DNA of 51,804 nucleotides from an uncultured Micrococcales bacterium (GCA_903887175.1 CAISOV010000066.1:1-51804), one strand, 5' to 3'. Positions 33,104 to 45,717 are shown, counted from the first letter of the stretch. Numbers and translations are program-made. The notes: a model not told the origin generated them from the letters alone.

Positions 33104-33284
33104 ACAGCAGTTCACGGCCAGTCTCATAAAGGCAAAAAGCTCAGGCTTTCAAAGCAGTCGATACTTCGCCGAGTCGGGCAACCAAGAGATAAACACTTTG
33201 TTACAAAATCACGATTCTGCAAAAACCGCTCTTCGGCGTGTCGCGCGGTAGCTAGACTCTTCTAAAAGGGCAGAAAGGGTTGAG

Positions 33285-34160
33285 ATGAACAATAAAAAGC
33301 AACATGAATTGCTTATTGTTACTGGCATGTCTGGTGCTGGTCGCTCAACCGTTGGCAAAGCTCTAGAAGACCTCGGCTGGTATGTCGTCGATAACTTGCC
33401 ACCGCAGATGCTGTTGCCGATTGCTGAGCTGTTTAGCTTGGCAGAAACCCCGCTGCCAAGACTGGCGGTAGTCATTGATGTGCGCGGCGGCGAATTCTTT
33501 AGCGAACTGAACACAAACCTTGCTTTGGTGCGAGCACGAAGCGTCGACATCAAAGTGCTGTTTCTTGAAGCTAACGATTCAGCATTAGTGAAGCGATTCG
33601 AGAATGTTCGGCGACCACACCCTCTGCAGGCTGACGGAACCATTCTCGACGGCATCGCCGAAGAGCGTCGACGACTGTTGAGCCTTAGAGAAGCAGCCGA
33701 CGTAATTCTTGACACCAGCGAACTTAATATTCACCAACTTTCAAACCGCATCGCCGAAAGTTTTTCGCTGATCGAGACTCACAAGTTGCAGGTCACAGTT
33801 ATGAGCTTCGGTTTCAAATATGGTGTTCCAAGTGACGCAGACATGGTTGCCGATGCCAGATTCTTGCCGAACCCTTTTTGGAACGAAGAACTTCGCCCCT
33901 ACACTGGCGAATACCCTCAAGTTGCCGAGTTTGTGTTGGGCCAAGAAGGCGCTGAAGAATTTGTAACCAACTACGTAGCTGCTCTAAAGCCCGTGCTTCG
34001 CGGCTATCTGAAAGAAAACAAGCGATACGCAACAATTGCAATCGGATGCACCGGTGGCAAGCACCGATCGGTGGCTATATCGAAGCGCATCGCTACCGAA
34101 CTAGCAAAAATTGGTGATGTGGCCCTCAGCCTCAAGCACCGTGACCTAGGCAAGGAATAA
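33285..34160 (+). CDS. rapZ: RapZ/YvcJ-family nucleotide-binding protein
   Basis: [67 protein letters not shown]. Confidence 0.94.
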   Translation: MNNKKQHELLIVTGMSGAGRSTVGKALEDLGWYVVDNLPPQMLLPIAELFSLAETPLPRLAVVIDVRGGEFFSELNTNLALVRARSVDIKVLFLEANDSALVKRFENVRRPHPLQADGTILDGIAEERRRLLSLREAADVILDTSELNIHQLSNRIAESFSLIETHKLQVTVMSFGFKYGVPSDADMVADARFLPNPFWNEELRPYTGEYPQVAEFVLGQEGAEEFVTNYVAALKPVLRGYLKENKRYATIAIGCTGGKHRSVAISKRIATELAKIGDVALSLKHRDLGKE

Positions 34161-34162
34161 GC

Positions 34163-35137
34163 ATGGCACTAACTGCCGATGTTAAAGACGAGCTTGCTCG
34201 CATCGAAATCACTAAAAGCGCTGTTCGAGCGGCTGAGTTGGCGACGATTTTGCGTTTCTGCGGCGGCCTGCACTTAATTTCAGGCCGCGTGGTCGTCGAG
34301 GCTGAGCTTGACACTGCGCAACTTGCGCGCCGTGTCACGAAAGATTTGGTTGAGCTTTATGGCATCGAGAGCGAACTCGCGGTTATTTCACCGAGTGGCA
34401 TTCGCCGCGGCAGCCGCTATCAAATCAGAGTTATCAAAGCTGGCGACGTTCTAGCCAGACAAACTGGTTTGCTTGACTCTCGCGGCCGACCGGTGCGCGG
34501 TTTACCGGCGACTTTGGTCTCAGGTTCAGTGGCTGAGGCTCAAGCGGTTTGGCGAGGGGCCTTTTTGTCGCACGGCTCGCTAACCGACCCCGGGCGCTCT
34601 GCCGCACTAGAAATTACTGCTCCTGGCAATGAAGCAGCGATGGCATTAGTTGGTGTGGCCCGTCGACTCGGAGTGATCGCTAAGGCTCGCGAAGTGCGCG
34701 GCGTTTTTCGCGTTGTGGTTCGCGACGGTGAAGCAATTGCGACCATGCTCACTCAGATGGGCGCTCACAGCCAGGTCTTGAAATGGGAAGAAATGCGTTT
34801 GCGTCGCGAAGTGCGCGCCACCGCAAACCGTTTAGCAAACTTTGACGACGCTAACCTGCGCCGTTCAGCACAGGCTGCAGTGGCCTCATGTGCCCGGGTT
34901 GCTAGGGCGCTCGAGATACTTGGCGACGACGCTCCAGACCATTTGAAATATGCGGGCGCATTGCGTTTGCAACACAAGCAGGCCAGCCTCGATGAGCTAG
35001 GGCACCTTTCTGACCCGCCAATGACAAAAGATGCAATTGCTGGGCGCATCCGTCGTCTCTTAGCGATGGCTGATAAAAAAGCTTCAGACTTGGGAATCCC
35101 TGGCACAGACGCCTTTTTGCCCGACGATATCGATTAG
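34163..35137 (+). CDS. whiA: DNA-binding protein WhiA
   Basis: [57 protein letters not shown] helix-turn-helix. Confidence 0.94.
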   Translation: MALTADVKDELARIEITKSAVRAAELATILRFCGGLHLISGRVVVEAELDTAQLARRVTKDLVELYGIESELAVISPSGIRRGSRYQIRVIKAGDVLARQTGLLDSRGRPVRGLPATLVSGSVAEAQAVWRGAFLSHGSLTDPGRSAALEITAPGNEAAMALVGVARRLGVIAKAREVRGVFRVVVRDGEAIATMLTQMGAHSQVLKWEEMRLRREVRATANRLANFDDANLRRSAQAAVASCARVARALEILGDDAPDHLKYAGALRLQHKQASLDELGHLSDPPMTKDAIAGRIRRLLAMADKKASDLGIPGTDAFLPDDID

Positions 35138-35179
35138 ATTTAACAAGGCAAGTCAAACCGCAATTTAAGGAGCACCCAA

Positions 35180-35803
35180 ATGGGTCTTTACACCCTTCCT
35201 GACCTCAGCTACGACTACGGAGACCTCGCACCTGCAATCTCGGGTCGCATCATGGAGCTTCACCACAGCAAGCACCACCAGGCCTATGTGAACGGTGCTA
35301 ACGCTGCAATCGCAGGGCTTGAAGACGCTCGTGCCAAAGAAGACATGACTTGGGTGAACAAGCTACAAAAAGACTTGGCCTTCAACCTAGCCGGTCACAT
35401 CAACCACGCGATTTTCTGGACCAACCTTGCCCCAACCGGAGGCGACAAGCCAGAAGGTGAACTTGCCCAAGCAATCGAAGAGTTCTTCGGTTCATATGAT
35501 GGTTTTCGCGCCCACTTCAACGCATCTGCGTTAGGAATTCAGGGCAGCGGATGGAACATCTTGGCTTGGGATGTCTTAGGTGAAAAGCTCATCATCGAAC
35601 AGCTTTATGACCACCAAGGAAACTTGGCTCCGGCAAGCGTTCCGCTTTTGATGCTTGACATGTGGGAGCACGCTTTCTATCTTGACTACGTAAACGTAAA
35701 AGTTGACTATGTAAAGGCATTCTGGAGCATCGTTTCTTGGCCTGATGTTCAGGCTCGCTTTGACGCAGCTCGCACTCAAACCAAGGGCTTACTGCTAATC
35801 TGA
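35180..35803 (+). CDS. Superoxide dismutase, Fe/Mn family
   Basis: [57 protein letters not shown]. Confidence 0.95.
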   Translation: MGLYTLPDLSYDYGDLAPAISGRIMELHHSKHHQAYVNGANAAIAGLEDARAKEDMTWVNKLQKDLAFNLAGHINHAIFWTNLAPTGGDKPEGELAQAIEEFFGSYDGFRAHFNASALGIQGSGWNILAWDVLGEKLIIEQLYDHQGNLAPASVPLLMLDMWEHAFYLDYVNVKVDYVKAFWSIVSWPDVQARFDAARTQTKGLLLI

Positions 35804-35861
35804 TACTAGATTTTCCACCCGAAGGCGCGTGGCAAACCCAAACAAAAGCTACACACAATAA

Positions 35862-36914
<1,053 letters not shown>

Positions 36915-36938
36915 AGCTCAAGGGTTAATCGGTTTAGC

Positions 36939-38144
36939 ATGCGAAACCTCGCCTCATTGCCGTCGCTTGACGGCAAACGCGTCATTATTCGTTGTGATTT
37001 GAATGTGCCACTCGATGGCGATCGAATCACCGACGATGGGCGCATCGTTGCATCGGTTCCGACCATCAAATATCTAGTCGAGCAGGGCGCCAAGGTTGTT
37101 GTTATTTCACACCTTGGCCGCCCTGACGGCGAGCCTAACCCAAAGTATTCTTTGGCACCGGCTGCCTCTCGTTTGGGTGAACTGCTTGGTCAACCTGTGT
37201 TCTTTGCTACCGACACCATAGGCAGTGATGCCCGCGGAGCGGTTAAGGCTTTGGCTAATGGGGGAGTTGTGGTTCTTGAGAATCTGCGCTTCAACGCTGC
37301 CGAGACCAGCAAAGATGCAACTGAGCGCGAGGCGTTCGCGGCTAAGCTTGCCGAATTTGGTGACTTTTTCGTTAGCGACGGCTTTGGTGTGGTGCACCGC
37401 AAACAGGCCAGCGTTTATGAGCTCGCAAAAGCTTTGCCGAGCGTTGGCGGCTTTTTGATTGAGAAAGAGCTTGATGTTCTAACTCGCCTCACCAAGACCC
37501 CAGAGCGCCCATATGCGGTTGTTTTGGGTGGCTCAAAAGTCTCTGACAAACTTGGAGTCATCGACCACCTGTTGCCCCATGTCAACCAGCTGTTAATTGG
37601 TGGCGGAATGGTTTTCACATTCTTAGCCGCTCAGGGACACAAAGTAGGCAAGAGCCTGCTCGAAGTTGACCAAATCGAAACCTGCCAGAACTATCTAAAA
37701 CGCGCAGCTGAGCTGGGTGTTGAGGTTGTATTACCAACCGACATTGTGGTTGCATCTAAGTTTGGCGCCGACGCCGAGGTTGCGGTTACTGCAGCCGACG
37801 CGATCGAGAGCAGCCCGTTCGGTGACACCGGTTTGGGTCTAGATATTGGCCCTGAAAGTGCAAAGAACTTTGCGACTAAAGTAGCCGCAGCAAAGACTGT
37901 GTTCTGGAACGGCCCAATGGGTGTTTTTGAGATCGCAGCCTTTGCAAACGGCACCAAGGCCGTTGCTCAGGCGCTCACTGAGGTCAACGGTTTGAGCGTA
38001 GTCGGCGGTGGCGATTCTGCCGCAGCTGTTCGCATTCTCGGTTTTGCTGACGAACAGTTCGGTCACATTTCGACCGGCGGTGGCGCCAGCCTGGAATTTC
38101 TAGAAGGAAAAGCCTTGCCTGGCTTGGAGGTTTTAAATGACTAA
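36939..38144 (+). CDS. pgk: Phosphoglycerate kinase
   Basis: [62 protein letters not shown]. Confidence 0.97.
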   Translation: MRNLASLPSLDGKRVIIRCDLNVPLDGDRITDDGRIVASVPTIKYLVEQGAKVVVISHLGRPDGEPNPKYSLAPAASRLGELLGQPVFFATDTIGSDARGAVKALANGGVVVLENLRFNAAETSKDATEREAFAAKLAEFGDFFVSDGFGVVHRKQASVYELAKALPSVGGFLIEKELDVLTRLTKTPERPYAVVLGGSKVSDKLGVIDHLLPHVNQLLIGGGMVFTFLAAQGHKVGKSLLEVDQIETCQNYLKRAAELGVEVVLPTDIVVASKFGADAEVAVTAADAIESSPFGDTGLGLDIGPESAKNFATKVAAAKTVFWNGPMGVFEIAAFANGTKAVAQALTEVNGLSVVGGGDSAAAVRILGFADEQFGHISTGGGASLEFLEGKALPGLEVLND

Positions 38145-38922
38145 TCGTGTGCCACTGATCACCGGCAACTGGAAGATGAACCTTGACCACCAGCAGGCTC
38201 TTGCCCTGGTGCAAAAACTAGCCTGGGCTCTTAAAGATGCCGGTCACAACTATGCCGAAGCTGAGGTTGCGGTGTTCCCACCTTTCACCGATCTTCGCAG
38301 CGTTCAGACCCTAATCGATGCTGACAAGTTCGAAATCGGCCTTGGCGCCCAAGACCTGTCTAAGTTCGACAGCGGTGCTTACACCGGCGAAATCTCTGGC
38401 GCATTCTTGAAAAAGCTCGATGTCAAATATGTTTTGATTGGCCACAGCGAACGCCGTCAGTATCACAAGGAAACTGACGCAGATATTCAAGCTAAAACAG
38501 CGGCTGCTTTTCGCCACGGTATCGTTCCAGTAATTTGCGTGGGCGAGACGCTTGAAGAGCTTGAAACCGAGGGTCAAAGCGCAGTGCCGATTCGTCAGAC
38601 TTTGGCGGCACTTGCTGGCCACGACAAGCTTGGCGATTTTGTAATTGCCTACGAGCCGGTCTGGGCAATCGGCACCGGCAAAGTTGCAACGGCCGAAGAG
38701 GCAGCTTCAGTTGCCGGCAAGATTCGCGAGGCGATTGCAAGTGCACACGGCGCCGAAGTTGCATCAGCAACCCGAATTCTTTATGGCGGTTCAGTCAAGG
38801 CGGCTAACGTTGCCGGCTTCTTGCGCAGCCCTGAAGTAGACGGTGTTTTGGTCGGCGGGGCCAGCCTAGACGCCGATGAGTTCAGCGGCATTGCGCGCTT
38901 TCAGAAGCACATAGCTCTATAA
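38137..38922 (+). CDS. tpiA: Triosephosphate isomerase
   Basis: [55 protein letters not shown]. Confidence 0.97.
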   Translation: MTNRVPLITGNWKMNLDHQQALALVQKLAWALKDAGHNYAEAEVAVFPPFTDLRSVQTLIDADKFEIGLGAQDLSKFDSGAYTGEISGAFLKKLDVKYVLIGHSERRQYHKETDADIQAKTAAAFRHGIVPVICVGETLEELETEGQSAVPIRQTLAALAGHDKLGDFVIAYEPVWAIGTGKVATAEEAASVAGKIREAIASAHGAEVASATRILYGGSVKAANVAGFLRSPEVDGVLVGGASLDADEFSGIARFQKHIAL

Positions 38923-38964
38923 TTTTCTTTAGCTCGTTTTTCGGGCGCAAATTTAAGGATTCTC

Positions 38965-39225
38965 ATGTTTAACGATCTATTGCCAGCTGTTCAGGTTGCT
39001 CTTTTGGTCTTGCTCGGCATCACCAGCTTGCTGCTAACTTTGCTTATTTTGCTGCACAAGGGCCGTGGTGGCGGTTTGTCAGACATGTTTGGCGGTGGCA
39101 TGACCTCGAACCTGAACTCATCAGGTGTGGCTGAGCGCAACCTTAACCGCATCACAGTTATCATCGGTGTGGTTTGGATCGTCGTAATCATTGTTTTGGG
39201 TCTAATCACCCGCTTCACCAACTAA
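38965..39225 (+). CDS. secG: Preprotein translocase subunit SecG
   Basis: 86 aa, two TM helices with LLHKGRGGGLSDMFGGGMTSNLNSSGVAERNLNRITV. Confidence 0.93.
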   Translation: MFNDLLPAVQVALLVLLGITSLLLTLLILLHKGRGGGLSDMFGGGMTSNLNSSGVAERNLNRITVIIGVVWIVVIIVLGLITRFTN

Positions 39226-39283
39226 GCACGCCAATAGGTCAACTGCAACAAGATTTCAAACACAGGTTTAAAGGGGATTTCAC

Positions 39284-39673
39284 ATGAGCACTGGTGGATC
39301 AGCAATTCGGGGGTCGCGAATCGGCGCCGGGCCTATGGGCGAACAAGATCGCGGTTATCGTGCTGAACGAGTTACCAGAAGCTACTACTGCTCAAACGGC
39401 CATGTTCAGAGTCCGCAATTTGCCTCTCACGTTGAACTAGCAGATATTCCAGAATTTCTAGACTGCCCTAACTGCGGCATGCCTGCGGGTCAAGACAAAG
39501 ACAACCCGCCAGTCGTGGCCAAACACGAGCCATATAAAACGCACTTGGCTTATGTCAAAGAGCGTCGCACCGAAGAAGAGGCTAATGATCTCCTTGAAGA
39601 AGCAGTGGCTGCAGTTCGCGAACGTCGCTTGCGTCTAGCCGAAGCTGCCGCTGCGGCAGCTGCCACCAACTGA
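39284..39673 (+). CDS. rbpA: RNA polymerase-binding protein RbpA
   Basis: GSAIRGSRIGAGPMGEQDRGYRAERVTRSYYCSNGH...LDCPNCGMPAGQD; Actinobacteria-specific family. Confidence 0.94.
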   Translation: MSTGGSAIRGSRIGAGPMGEQDRGYRAERVTRSYYCSNGHVQSPQFASHVELADIPEFLDCPNCGMPAGQDKDNPPVVAKHEPYKTHLAYVKERRTEEEANDLLEEAVAAVRERRLRLAEAAAAAAATN

Positions 39674-39685
39674 TCCTGAATTTAG

Positions 39686-40429
39686 TTAGTCTTCAACCAA
39701 AACCGCGCCGGCGGCCTCGTCAATAAACCAAAGAGTTGCATCGCGCCCTTCGACGCGGCCAACTGGCAAAGATCGGGAATCTTCGCCGAATGCCACAGAA
39801 ACAGCGTCGGCCTTATCGGCACCAGCAACTACAAACCAAACTTGGTGTGCGCTGCTCAGTGCTTCATAGGTGAAAGATAGGCGTGCTGGTGGCGGTTTAG
39901 GTGAATCAGGCTCAGCAATAACCGCAACGCCCGAAACGGGTTCAGCCTTGCCAGGGAACAAACTTGCTATGTGACCGTCAGGGCCGATTCCTAAGAACAC
40001 AACATCGAACTCAGGCACAATTTCTTCTATTGCCGCGAGCCCCGCAACGTGTTCGGCAAAACTGGTGGCCGCGGCATCAAGAGTCAAACCTGAATCGCTT
40101 GCGCCAAAAGCGTGCACTTTTGTTTCGTCGATCTTGATTTTGCTGAGCAATGCGTCGCGAGCCTGCAGTTCGTTTCGATCTGCGCTGTCTGCCGCCACAA
40201 AGCGCTCATCGCCCCACCAAAAGTGAATGCGAGTGAAATCGACTTCATTCACGTTTGCCGAAGCTGCAATGGCTGCCAAAGTTTTAATGCCTACGGTGCC
40301 GCCGGTGAGCACAACGTGAGCTTCAGATTTTTGCTCAAGAACTTCGACAATGTGTTCAATGAACGCTTCGGCCGCAGTTTCAGCAACAGCTGCCGCGTCG
40401 TCGCAAAGCAAAACCTGAATTTCAGACAT
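39686..40429 (-). CDS. pgl: 6-phosphogluconolactonase
   Basis: VLTGGTVGIKTL, FWWGDERFVAADSADRNELQARDALLSKI, FLGIGPDGHIASLFPG. Confidence 0.94.
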   Translation of the reverse strand: MSEIQVLLCDDAAAVAETAAEAFIEHIVEVLEQKSEAHVVLTGGTVGIKTLAAIAASANVNEVDFTRIHFWWGDERFVAADSADRNELQARDALLSKIKIDETKVHAFGASDSGLTLDAAATSFAEHVAGLAAIEEIVPEFDVVFLGIGPDGHIASLFPGKAEPVSGVAVIAEPDSPKPPPARLSFTYEALSSAHQVWFVVAGADKADAVSVAFGEDSRSLPVGRVEGRDATLWFIDEAAGAVLVED

Positions 40430-40431
40430 GG

Positions 40432-41412
40432 CTATTTCTTTAACCCGCGAGCACCGCGAGCAAGTTTGGTCAAGCTCGGGCGAGGGGTTTTAGGGGTGAT
40501 GCCTTTGGTGATTACCTTGCCAAACATGTCATCAGGGTCAAGTCGTCGCAAGTCTTCACTTAGGCAGTCGCGAAGTGAGCGGCGCGGCAAAGAGATTTCG
40601 CGAGTTGGTTGCGTTGGCTGAATCAACGTGGCAACGTCTGGCACGTTGCGAACGATTTCGATTTCGCCTGATTTGCGAATCAGTTTTACTCCGCGAATGC
40701 CTGCCACTGCCTTGCCTCGGTTAGTGCGAATCAAAGTCACGGGCACCTGCAGCTGCAACTCAAGCCAAGACGCTAGAAGGTCTGTGCTAGGTGAGTCAAC
40801 TGCGCCGGTAACTTCAACTGCGGTCACCGGGTCATAGGGCGGCTGGTCGAGAATCGCGGCCAGTTGTGCACGCCACAGAGTTAGGCGAGTCCAAGCAAAA
40901 TCGCTGTCGCCAGGTGCATAGCCTTTTGAGAGTTGGCGCAAAAATTCGTGAGGGTCTTTTTGGCTTGCAGCATCGGTGATACGGCGGGTTGCGATGCGGC
41001 CGAGCGGGCTGGCTGAAACCTTGAGAGGCGCTTCATCAGGCCACCAGGCCACAACTGGCGCATCGGGCAACAATAGGCCCGTAACGAGACTCTCAGGGTC
41101 GCTTGCGGCTTCGCCATAGGCGCGCAACACGATGACCTCAGAAGCCCCAGCATCGCCGCCGACTCGAATCTGCGCGTCTAGACGTGCGTCTTTTTTGCTC
41201 TTTGCATCGTCATCAGCCAAAACGATGACACGACACGGATGCTCGCGGCTTGCTTCGTTGGCAGCCGCAATGGCGCGCTCAATGCCCTTAAAGTCAGTTT
41301 CGATTAGCAGTGTTAATACGCGGCCGAGCGCTACTGCTCCGCCATCTTCGCGAATTTGAACAAGCTTCTTTGAAACTTTGCTAATAGTGGTGTTAGGTAG
41401 GTCAACAATCAT
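40432..41412 (-). CDS. opcA: Glucose-6-phosphate dehydrogenase assembly protein OpcA
   Basis: MIVDLPNTTISKVSKKLVQIREDGGAVALGRVLTLLI, downstream of zwf with ATGA overlap; ORF-track start is 12 nt further upstream. Confidence 0.92.
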   Translation of the reverse strand: MIVDLPNTTISKVSKKLVQIREDGGAVALGRVLTLLIETDFKGIERAIAAANEASREHPCRVIVLADDDAKSKKDARLDAQIRVGGDAGASEVIVLRAYGEAASDPESLVTGLLLPDAPVVAWWPDEAPLKVSASPLGRIATRRITDAASQKDPHEFLRQLSKGYAPGDSDFAWTRLTLWRAQLAAILDQPPYDPVTAVEVTGAVDSPSTDLLASWLELQLQVPVTLIRTNRGKAVAGIRGVKLIRKSGEIEIVRNVPDVATLIQPTQPTREISLPRRSLRDCLSEDLRRLDPDDMFGKVITKGITPKTPRPSLTKLARGARGLKK

Positions 41413-42950
41413 GGGCGTCTCCAAGCACGGCCGTCAATATCCATCATTCGATCTGCTGAAGCGGGGCCCCAGGTGCCAGGGCGGTACTGCTCTGGTTGGC
41501 CTTGGGTTGCCCAGTACTTTTCAATCGGGTCAAGAATCATCCACGAAAGTTCAACTTCTTCGTGCCGGGGGAACAGTGGTGGATCACCGAGCAAAACGTC
41601 GAGAATCAGGCGCTCATAAGCTTCTGGGCTGGCTTCGGTAAAAGCGTGGCCATAGCCAAAGTCCATTGTGACGTCTCTAACTTGCATTCCAACACCGGGC
41701 ACTTTAGAACCGAAACGCATTGTTACGCCTTCGTCAGGTTGCACGCGAATCACGAGAGCGTTTTGGCCAAGAGCGCTGGTCTGGTCAGCCGCAAAAAGGT
41801 TTTGAGGTGCACGCTTAAAGACAACAGCAATTTCAGTAACCCGTCGACCAAGGCGTTTGCCAGCTCGAAGATAAAAAGGCACACCGGCCCAACGTCTTGT
41901 GTTGATGTCGAGTCGCATTGCCGCGAAAGTTTCTGAGACAGATTTTGGGTTCATTCCATCTTCGTCTAAGAAACCGGTGACTTTTTCGCCACCCTGCCAT
42001 CCGCCTGAATATTGGCCACGTGCGGTGTGTTTGCCTAAATCTTTTGGCAAGACCACGGCTGATAATACTTTTTCTTTTTCGGCACGCAAAGCGGCTGCAT
42101 CAAAAGAAACTGGTTCTTCCATTGCTGTGAGAGCCAAAAGCTGCAGCAAGTGGTTCTGAATCACATCGCGGGCAGCACCAATGCCGTCATAGTAGCCAGC
42201 ACGGCCGCCAACACCGATATCTTCGGCCATCGTGATCTGAACGTGGTCGATGTAGTTCGAGTTCCAGAGCGGTTCATACATTTGGTTTGCAAAACGCAAA
42301 GCCAAAATGTTTTGAACAGTTTCTTTGCCCAAATAGTGATCGATGCGAAACACTGAGTCAGCCGGGAACACGTCTTCGACGACTTTGTTTAGCTCGCGAG
42401 CGGATTCTAGGTCTGAACCAAATGGCTTTTCGATAACCACGCGTCGAAACTCGTCAGTTTTTGCGGTAGCCAGACCCGAACGCGACAGCTGTTTGGTGAC
42501 CAGCGGAAAAGCTTTTGGTGGAATCGAGAGATAGAACGCGTGATTGCCGTTAGTGCCGCGTTCTCGGTCGAGTTCTTCAACGGTGTCTTTCAAACGGTCA
42601 AATGCGGCATCGTCGTCAAAGTCGCCCTGCACAAAACGAATGCCGGTGGCAAGCTGTTGCCAAACCTCTTCGCTAAAAGGTGTGCGCGCATATTCACGCA
42701 CTGAGTCGTGCACAATCTTTGCAAAATCTTCGTTTACCCAATCACGTCGGGCAAAACCAACCAACGCAAAACCCGGTGGCAACAAACCGCGATTGGCCAG
42801 GTCATAAACCGCTGGCATCAACTTTTTGCGCGAAAGGTCGCCCGTCACACCAAAAATAATTAGGCTGCTTGGGCCTGCAATTCGATTTAGACGACGGTCT
42901 TCTGACTGTCGCAACGGGTTATTGCCTGCAGAAATCTTTACTGGGCTCAT
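41409..42950 (-). CDS. zwf: Glucose-6-phosphate 1-dehydrogenase
   Basis: SLIIFGVTGDLSRKKLMPAVYDLANRGLLPPGF, VIEKPFGSDLESARELN, FRIDHYLGKETVQNILALRFAN; start ATG 42950 preferred because the longer ORF overlaps pgi. Confidence 0.95.
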   Translation of the reverse strand: MSPVKISAGNNPLRQSEDRRLNRIAGPSSLIIFGVTGDLSRKKLMPAVYDLANRGLLPPGFALVGFARRDWVNEDFAKIVHDSVREYARTPFSEEVWQQLATGIRFVQGDFDDDAAFDRLKDTVEELDRERGTNGNHAFYLSIPPKAFPLVTKQLSRSGLATAKTDEFRRVVIEKPFGSDLESARELNKVVEDVFPADSVFRIDHYLGKETVQNILALRFANQMYEPLWNSNYIDHVQITMAEDIGVGGRAGYYDGIGAARDVIQNHLLQLLALTAMEEPVSFDAAALRAEKEKVLSAVVLPKDLGKHTARGQYSGGWQGGEKVTGFLDEDGMNPKSVSETFAAMRLDINTRRWAGVPFYLRAGKRLGRRVTEIAVVFKRAPQNLFAADQTSALGQNALVIRVQPDEGVTMRFGSKVPGVGMQVRDVTMDFGYGHAFTEASPEAYERLILDVLLGDPPLFPRHEEVELSWMILDPIEKYWATQGQPEQYRPGTWGPASADRMMDIDGRAWRRP

Positions 42951-42966
42951 AAAAGCAGCCGACTCC

Positions 42967-44562
42967 TTAGATAGCGTTCTTAACGGTGGCGATACCCTGC
43001 GCGGTGTCACCCAAAGTGAGGGTTAGCACCGGGCGACCGAGCTTGCCTAACACCGATGCGTCGCCTGCTGCCTGCGAGGCAATAAGCTCACCAAAAGTAA
43101 AGTCGCGACCAGGCACTGCGATGTCTTGCTTTGCCACTGAAACCAGCTGCAGATAAACACCTTGACGGGGGCCGCCCTTGTGATATTGACCTGTTGAGTG
43201 CAAGAAACGTGGTGCCCAACCGAAAGTGACGGGGCGTGCGGTGCGTGCAGCAATCAAATCACGAAGTTGCTCGGCCTGAACCGCTGAGGTGCGGTCAAGA
43301 TATGCCTGCACCGAGATGTAGCCATCAGGGGCAACCTGAGCCAGAAGCGCATCAATGGCGGCTTCGATTGATGCAGCGCCCTCTAACGATAATTCGGTTG
43401 CGCGAACTTCGATGTTGTCGGCAACAAACTTTGCAGGAATAACCGCTGCTCGTTGCTCAAGCATGCCTCGAGCTGCAATCTTTGCCGATTCAACATCTGG
43501 CTGGTCGAATGGGTTGATGCCTAAGAGCCGGCTTGCCACCACGGTAGCGAATTCCCAAAGCAAGAACTGGGCGCCAAGCGAGCCAGATGTGGCTACTTCG
43601 TTGCCTTGAGCAGTGTTGGCGTCGGCGACAAGTCGAGCAACGACAAGGTCGGCGGCTGCAACTGCAAGTTCAGGGCTGTTTGACTCAAGCACTACCGGCA
43701 GAACGCCGCGACCAATTTTGCCGGTTGACTCAGCAATTAGCTGCTCAGCCCAGTCACCAAAACCTACAATTTTGGTGCCGTCAGTCACAATGCCAACTTT
43801 GTCAGCAAAGCCGGTGCCGTTCGCGGTGCGAGCCAAAGCTGCACCAAGAATCAAGCCTGGATTCGAAGCATCATCGGCCGACAACATGCCAGCCACCGAG
43901 TTGGCATCTGCCAGCAAGCCAGCGATATCAGCGCCAGCAAGACCACTTGGCACTAGACCAAACGCAGTCAAAGCTGAATAGCGGCCGCCCACGGTTGGGT
44001 CAGCATTAAAAATTCGATAGCCATCTGCTTTAGCAGCGGCCTCCATCGGCGAACCTGGGTCGGTAACAATAACAACACGTTCGGTTTTGTCGATGCCGGC
44101 ATCGGTGAAAGCTTTTTCAAAAACGCGCTTTTGCGAGTCAGTCTCAACGGTTGAACCCGACTTTGAAGACACCACGATAGCGGTTCGAGCGAGGTCGCCA
44201 GCCAATGCTGCGCCAACCTGATCGGCGTTGGTTGAGTCGAGCACAACCAGTTCAACGCCTGCCGTTGATGTGATTACCTCAGGTGCCAGCGACGAACCGC
44301 CCATGCCGCAAAGCACAAAACGGTTAACGCCCTTGGCTGCAAACTCATCGCGAAGTGCCAAAATGCCAGCAACTTGGGGAGCGCTGTCGGTTGCAGATGT
44401 GACCCAGCCGAGGCGAATTGAGCTTTCAGCTTCAGCGTCTTTGCCCCATAGAGTGAAATCTTTGGCGGCGATTCGGCTGGCCACTTTGTCAGCCACCAGA
44501 GAATCAATCGTGGCAGCAACGGCGGCAGCAGTTTTGCCTGCAACAGCAACCTTTAGTGACAT
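42967..44562 (-). CDS. pgi: Glucose-6-phosphate isomerase, actinobacterial type
   Basis: FVLCGMGGSSLAPEVI, IVVSSKSGSTVETDSQKRVFEKAF, DPTVGGRYSALTAFGLVPSGLAG, FGWAPRFLHSTGQYHKGGP. Confidence 0.92.
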   Translation of the reverse strand: MSLKVAVAGKTAAAVAATIDSLVADKVASRIAAKDFTLWGKDAEAESSIRLGWVTSATDSAPQVAGILALRDEFAAKGVNRFVLCGMGGSSLAPEVITSTAGVELVVLDSTNADQVGAALAGDLARTAIVVSSKSGSTVETDSQKRVFEKAFTDAGIDKTERVVIVTDPGSPMEAAAKADGYRIFNADPTVGGRYSALTAFGLVPSGLAGADIAGLLADANSVAGMLSADDASNPGLILGAALARTANGTGFADKVGIVTDGTKIVGFGDWAEQLIAESTGKIGRGVLPVVLESNSPELAVAAADLVVARLVADANTAQGNEVATSGSLGAQFLLWEFATVVASRLLGINPFDQPDVESAKIAARGMLEQRAAVIPAKFVADNIEVRATELSLEGAASIEAAIDALLAQVAPDGYISVQAYLDRTSAVQAEQLRDLIAARTARPVTFGWAPRFLHSTGQYHKGGPRQGVYLQLVSVAKQDIAVPGRDFTFGELIASQAAGDASVLGKLGRPVLTLTLGDTAQGIATVKNAI

Positions 44563-45668
44563 TAGTTAGCTGCCTTCAACGATGCTGAAATAGTCTCGAG
44601 AAGCTCGTTCCAAGACACAACAAACTTGTCAACACCTTCGGTTTCTAGCAACTCGGTTACGTCGTCATAAGAAACGCCGGCAGCAGCAACGGCGTCAAGC
44701 ACTGCCTGAGCGTCTGCGTAGTGCGAGGTGATTGAGTTGGTTGGAACGATACCGTGGTCATAAACGGCCTCCATGGTCTTTTCAGGCATGGTGTTCACTA
44801 GCTCTGGCGCAACCAATTCGGTGACATACAGGGTGTCGCTAAGGTTTGGGTCTTTTACGCCGGTCGAAGCCATTAGCGGGCGCTGCTTGTTTGCGCCAGC
44901 CGCTGCCAGAGCGGCCCAACGGTCGGTTGCGAAGTCTTGCTCATAAACCTGGTAGGCCAAACGCGCGTTTGCAAGAGCAGCCTTGCTCTTGAGCGCCAGT
45001 GCAGATTCGGTGCCAACTGCGGTCAGACGCTTGTCGATCTCTAGGTCAACTCGTGACACAAAGAACGATGCGACCGAGTGGATCTTGCTGATGTCGTGGC
45101 CGGCAGCCTGTGCCTTCTCAACACCTGCGATATAGGCGGCGATTACCTCGTGGTAACGAGCCAACGAAAAGATCAGTGTGACGTTAACGCTGATTCCCTC
45201 GCCGATTACTTCGGTGATTGCGCCAAGACCAGCTTTGGTCGCAGGAATCTTAATCATGACGTTTTCGCGGTTGACTTTTGCGAACAGCTGTTTTGCTTGA
45301 GCGACGGTGCCGGCTGTGTCGTGGGCTAAACCTGGCTCAACTTCGATTGAAACGCGACCGTCAAAACCTTTCGACTGCGCATAGACACCCGCAAAAATGT
45401 CGCAAGCGTCAGCCACATCTTGGGTGGTAATTTCGAACACGGCTTCGGCAGCACTCGCGCCTTTAGCGGCAAGTTCAGCTACCTGCGGGCCATAGCCCTC
45501 ACCTTTTGAAAGAGCGCCAGCAAAAATAGTTGGGTTGGTGGTTACACCTGAAACGCTTCGGTTGGTGATGATGTCGCGCAGACCACCCGAGGTGATGCGC
45601 TGACGTGACAGGTCGTCAAGCCAGATGCTGACGCCGTTTGCGGCTAGTTGGGCTAGTGGGCTGGTCAT
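44562..45668 (-). CDS. tal: Transaldolase
   Basis: [59 protein letters not shown]. Confidence 0.95.
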   Translation of the reverse strand: MTSPLAQLAANGVSIWLDDLSRQRITSGGLRDIITNRSVSGVTTNPTIFAGALSKGEGYGPQVAELAAKGASAAEAVFEITTQDVADACDIFAGVYAQSKGFDGRVSIEVEPGLAHDTAGTVAQAKQLFAKVNRENVMIKIPATKAGLGAITEVIGEGISVNVTLIFSLARYHEVIAAYIAGVEKAQAAGHDISKIHSVASFFVSRVDLEIDKRLTAVGTESALALKSKAALANARLAYQVYEQDFATDRWAALAAAGANKQRPLMASTGVKDPNLSDTLYVTELVAPELVNTMPEKTMEAVYDHGIVPTNSITSHYADAQAVLDAVAAAGVSYDDVTELLETEGVDKFVVSWNELLETISASLKAAN

Positions 45669-45717
45669 TTTGTTCTGCTTTCTTCGAAGTCTTGAATAGT
45701 TCTAAAAGAGGATGCGC

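Noticed and set aside
33104-33284. Possible hidden small gene or ncRNA in the 181-bp uvrC-rapZ gap
   Set aside because: Only weak hairpins (ACCGC/GCGGT) and a loose TAGACT -10-like element; no convincing ORF or conserved RNA structure by eye.
33209-33715. 168-aa minus-strand ORF opposite rapZ
   Set aside because: Ser/Arg-rich composition typical of an antisense frame; overlaps rapZ almost entirely.
40112-40621. 169-aa plus-strand ORF across the pgl/opcA junction
   Set aside because: Antisense to two well-supported genes and has no recognisable domain.
43587-44009. Gln/Ser-rich 140-aa plus-strand ORF opposite pgi
   Set aside because: Antisense shadow of Ala-rich pgi codons.
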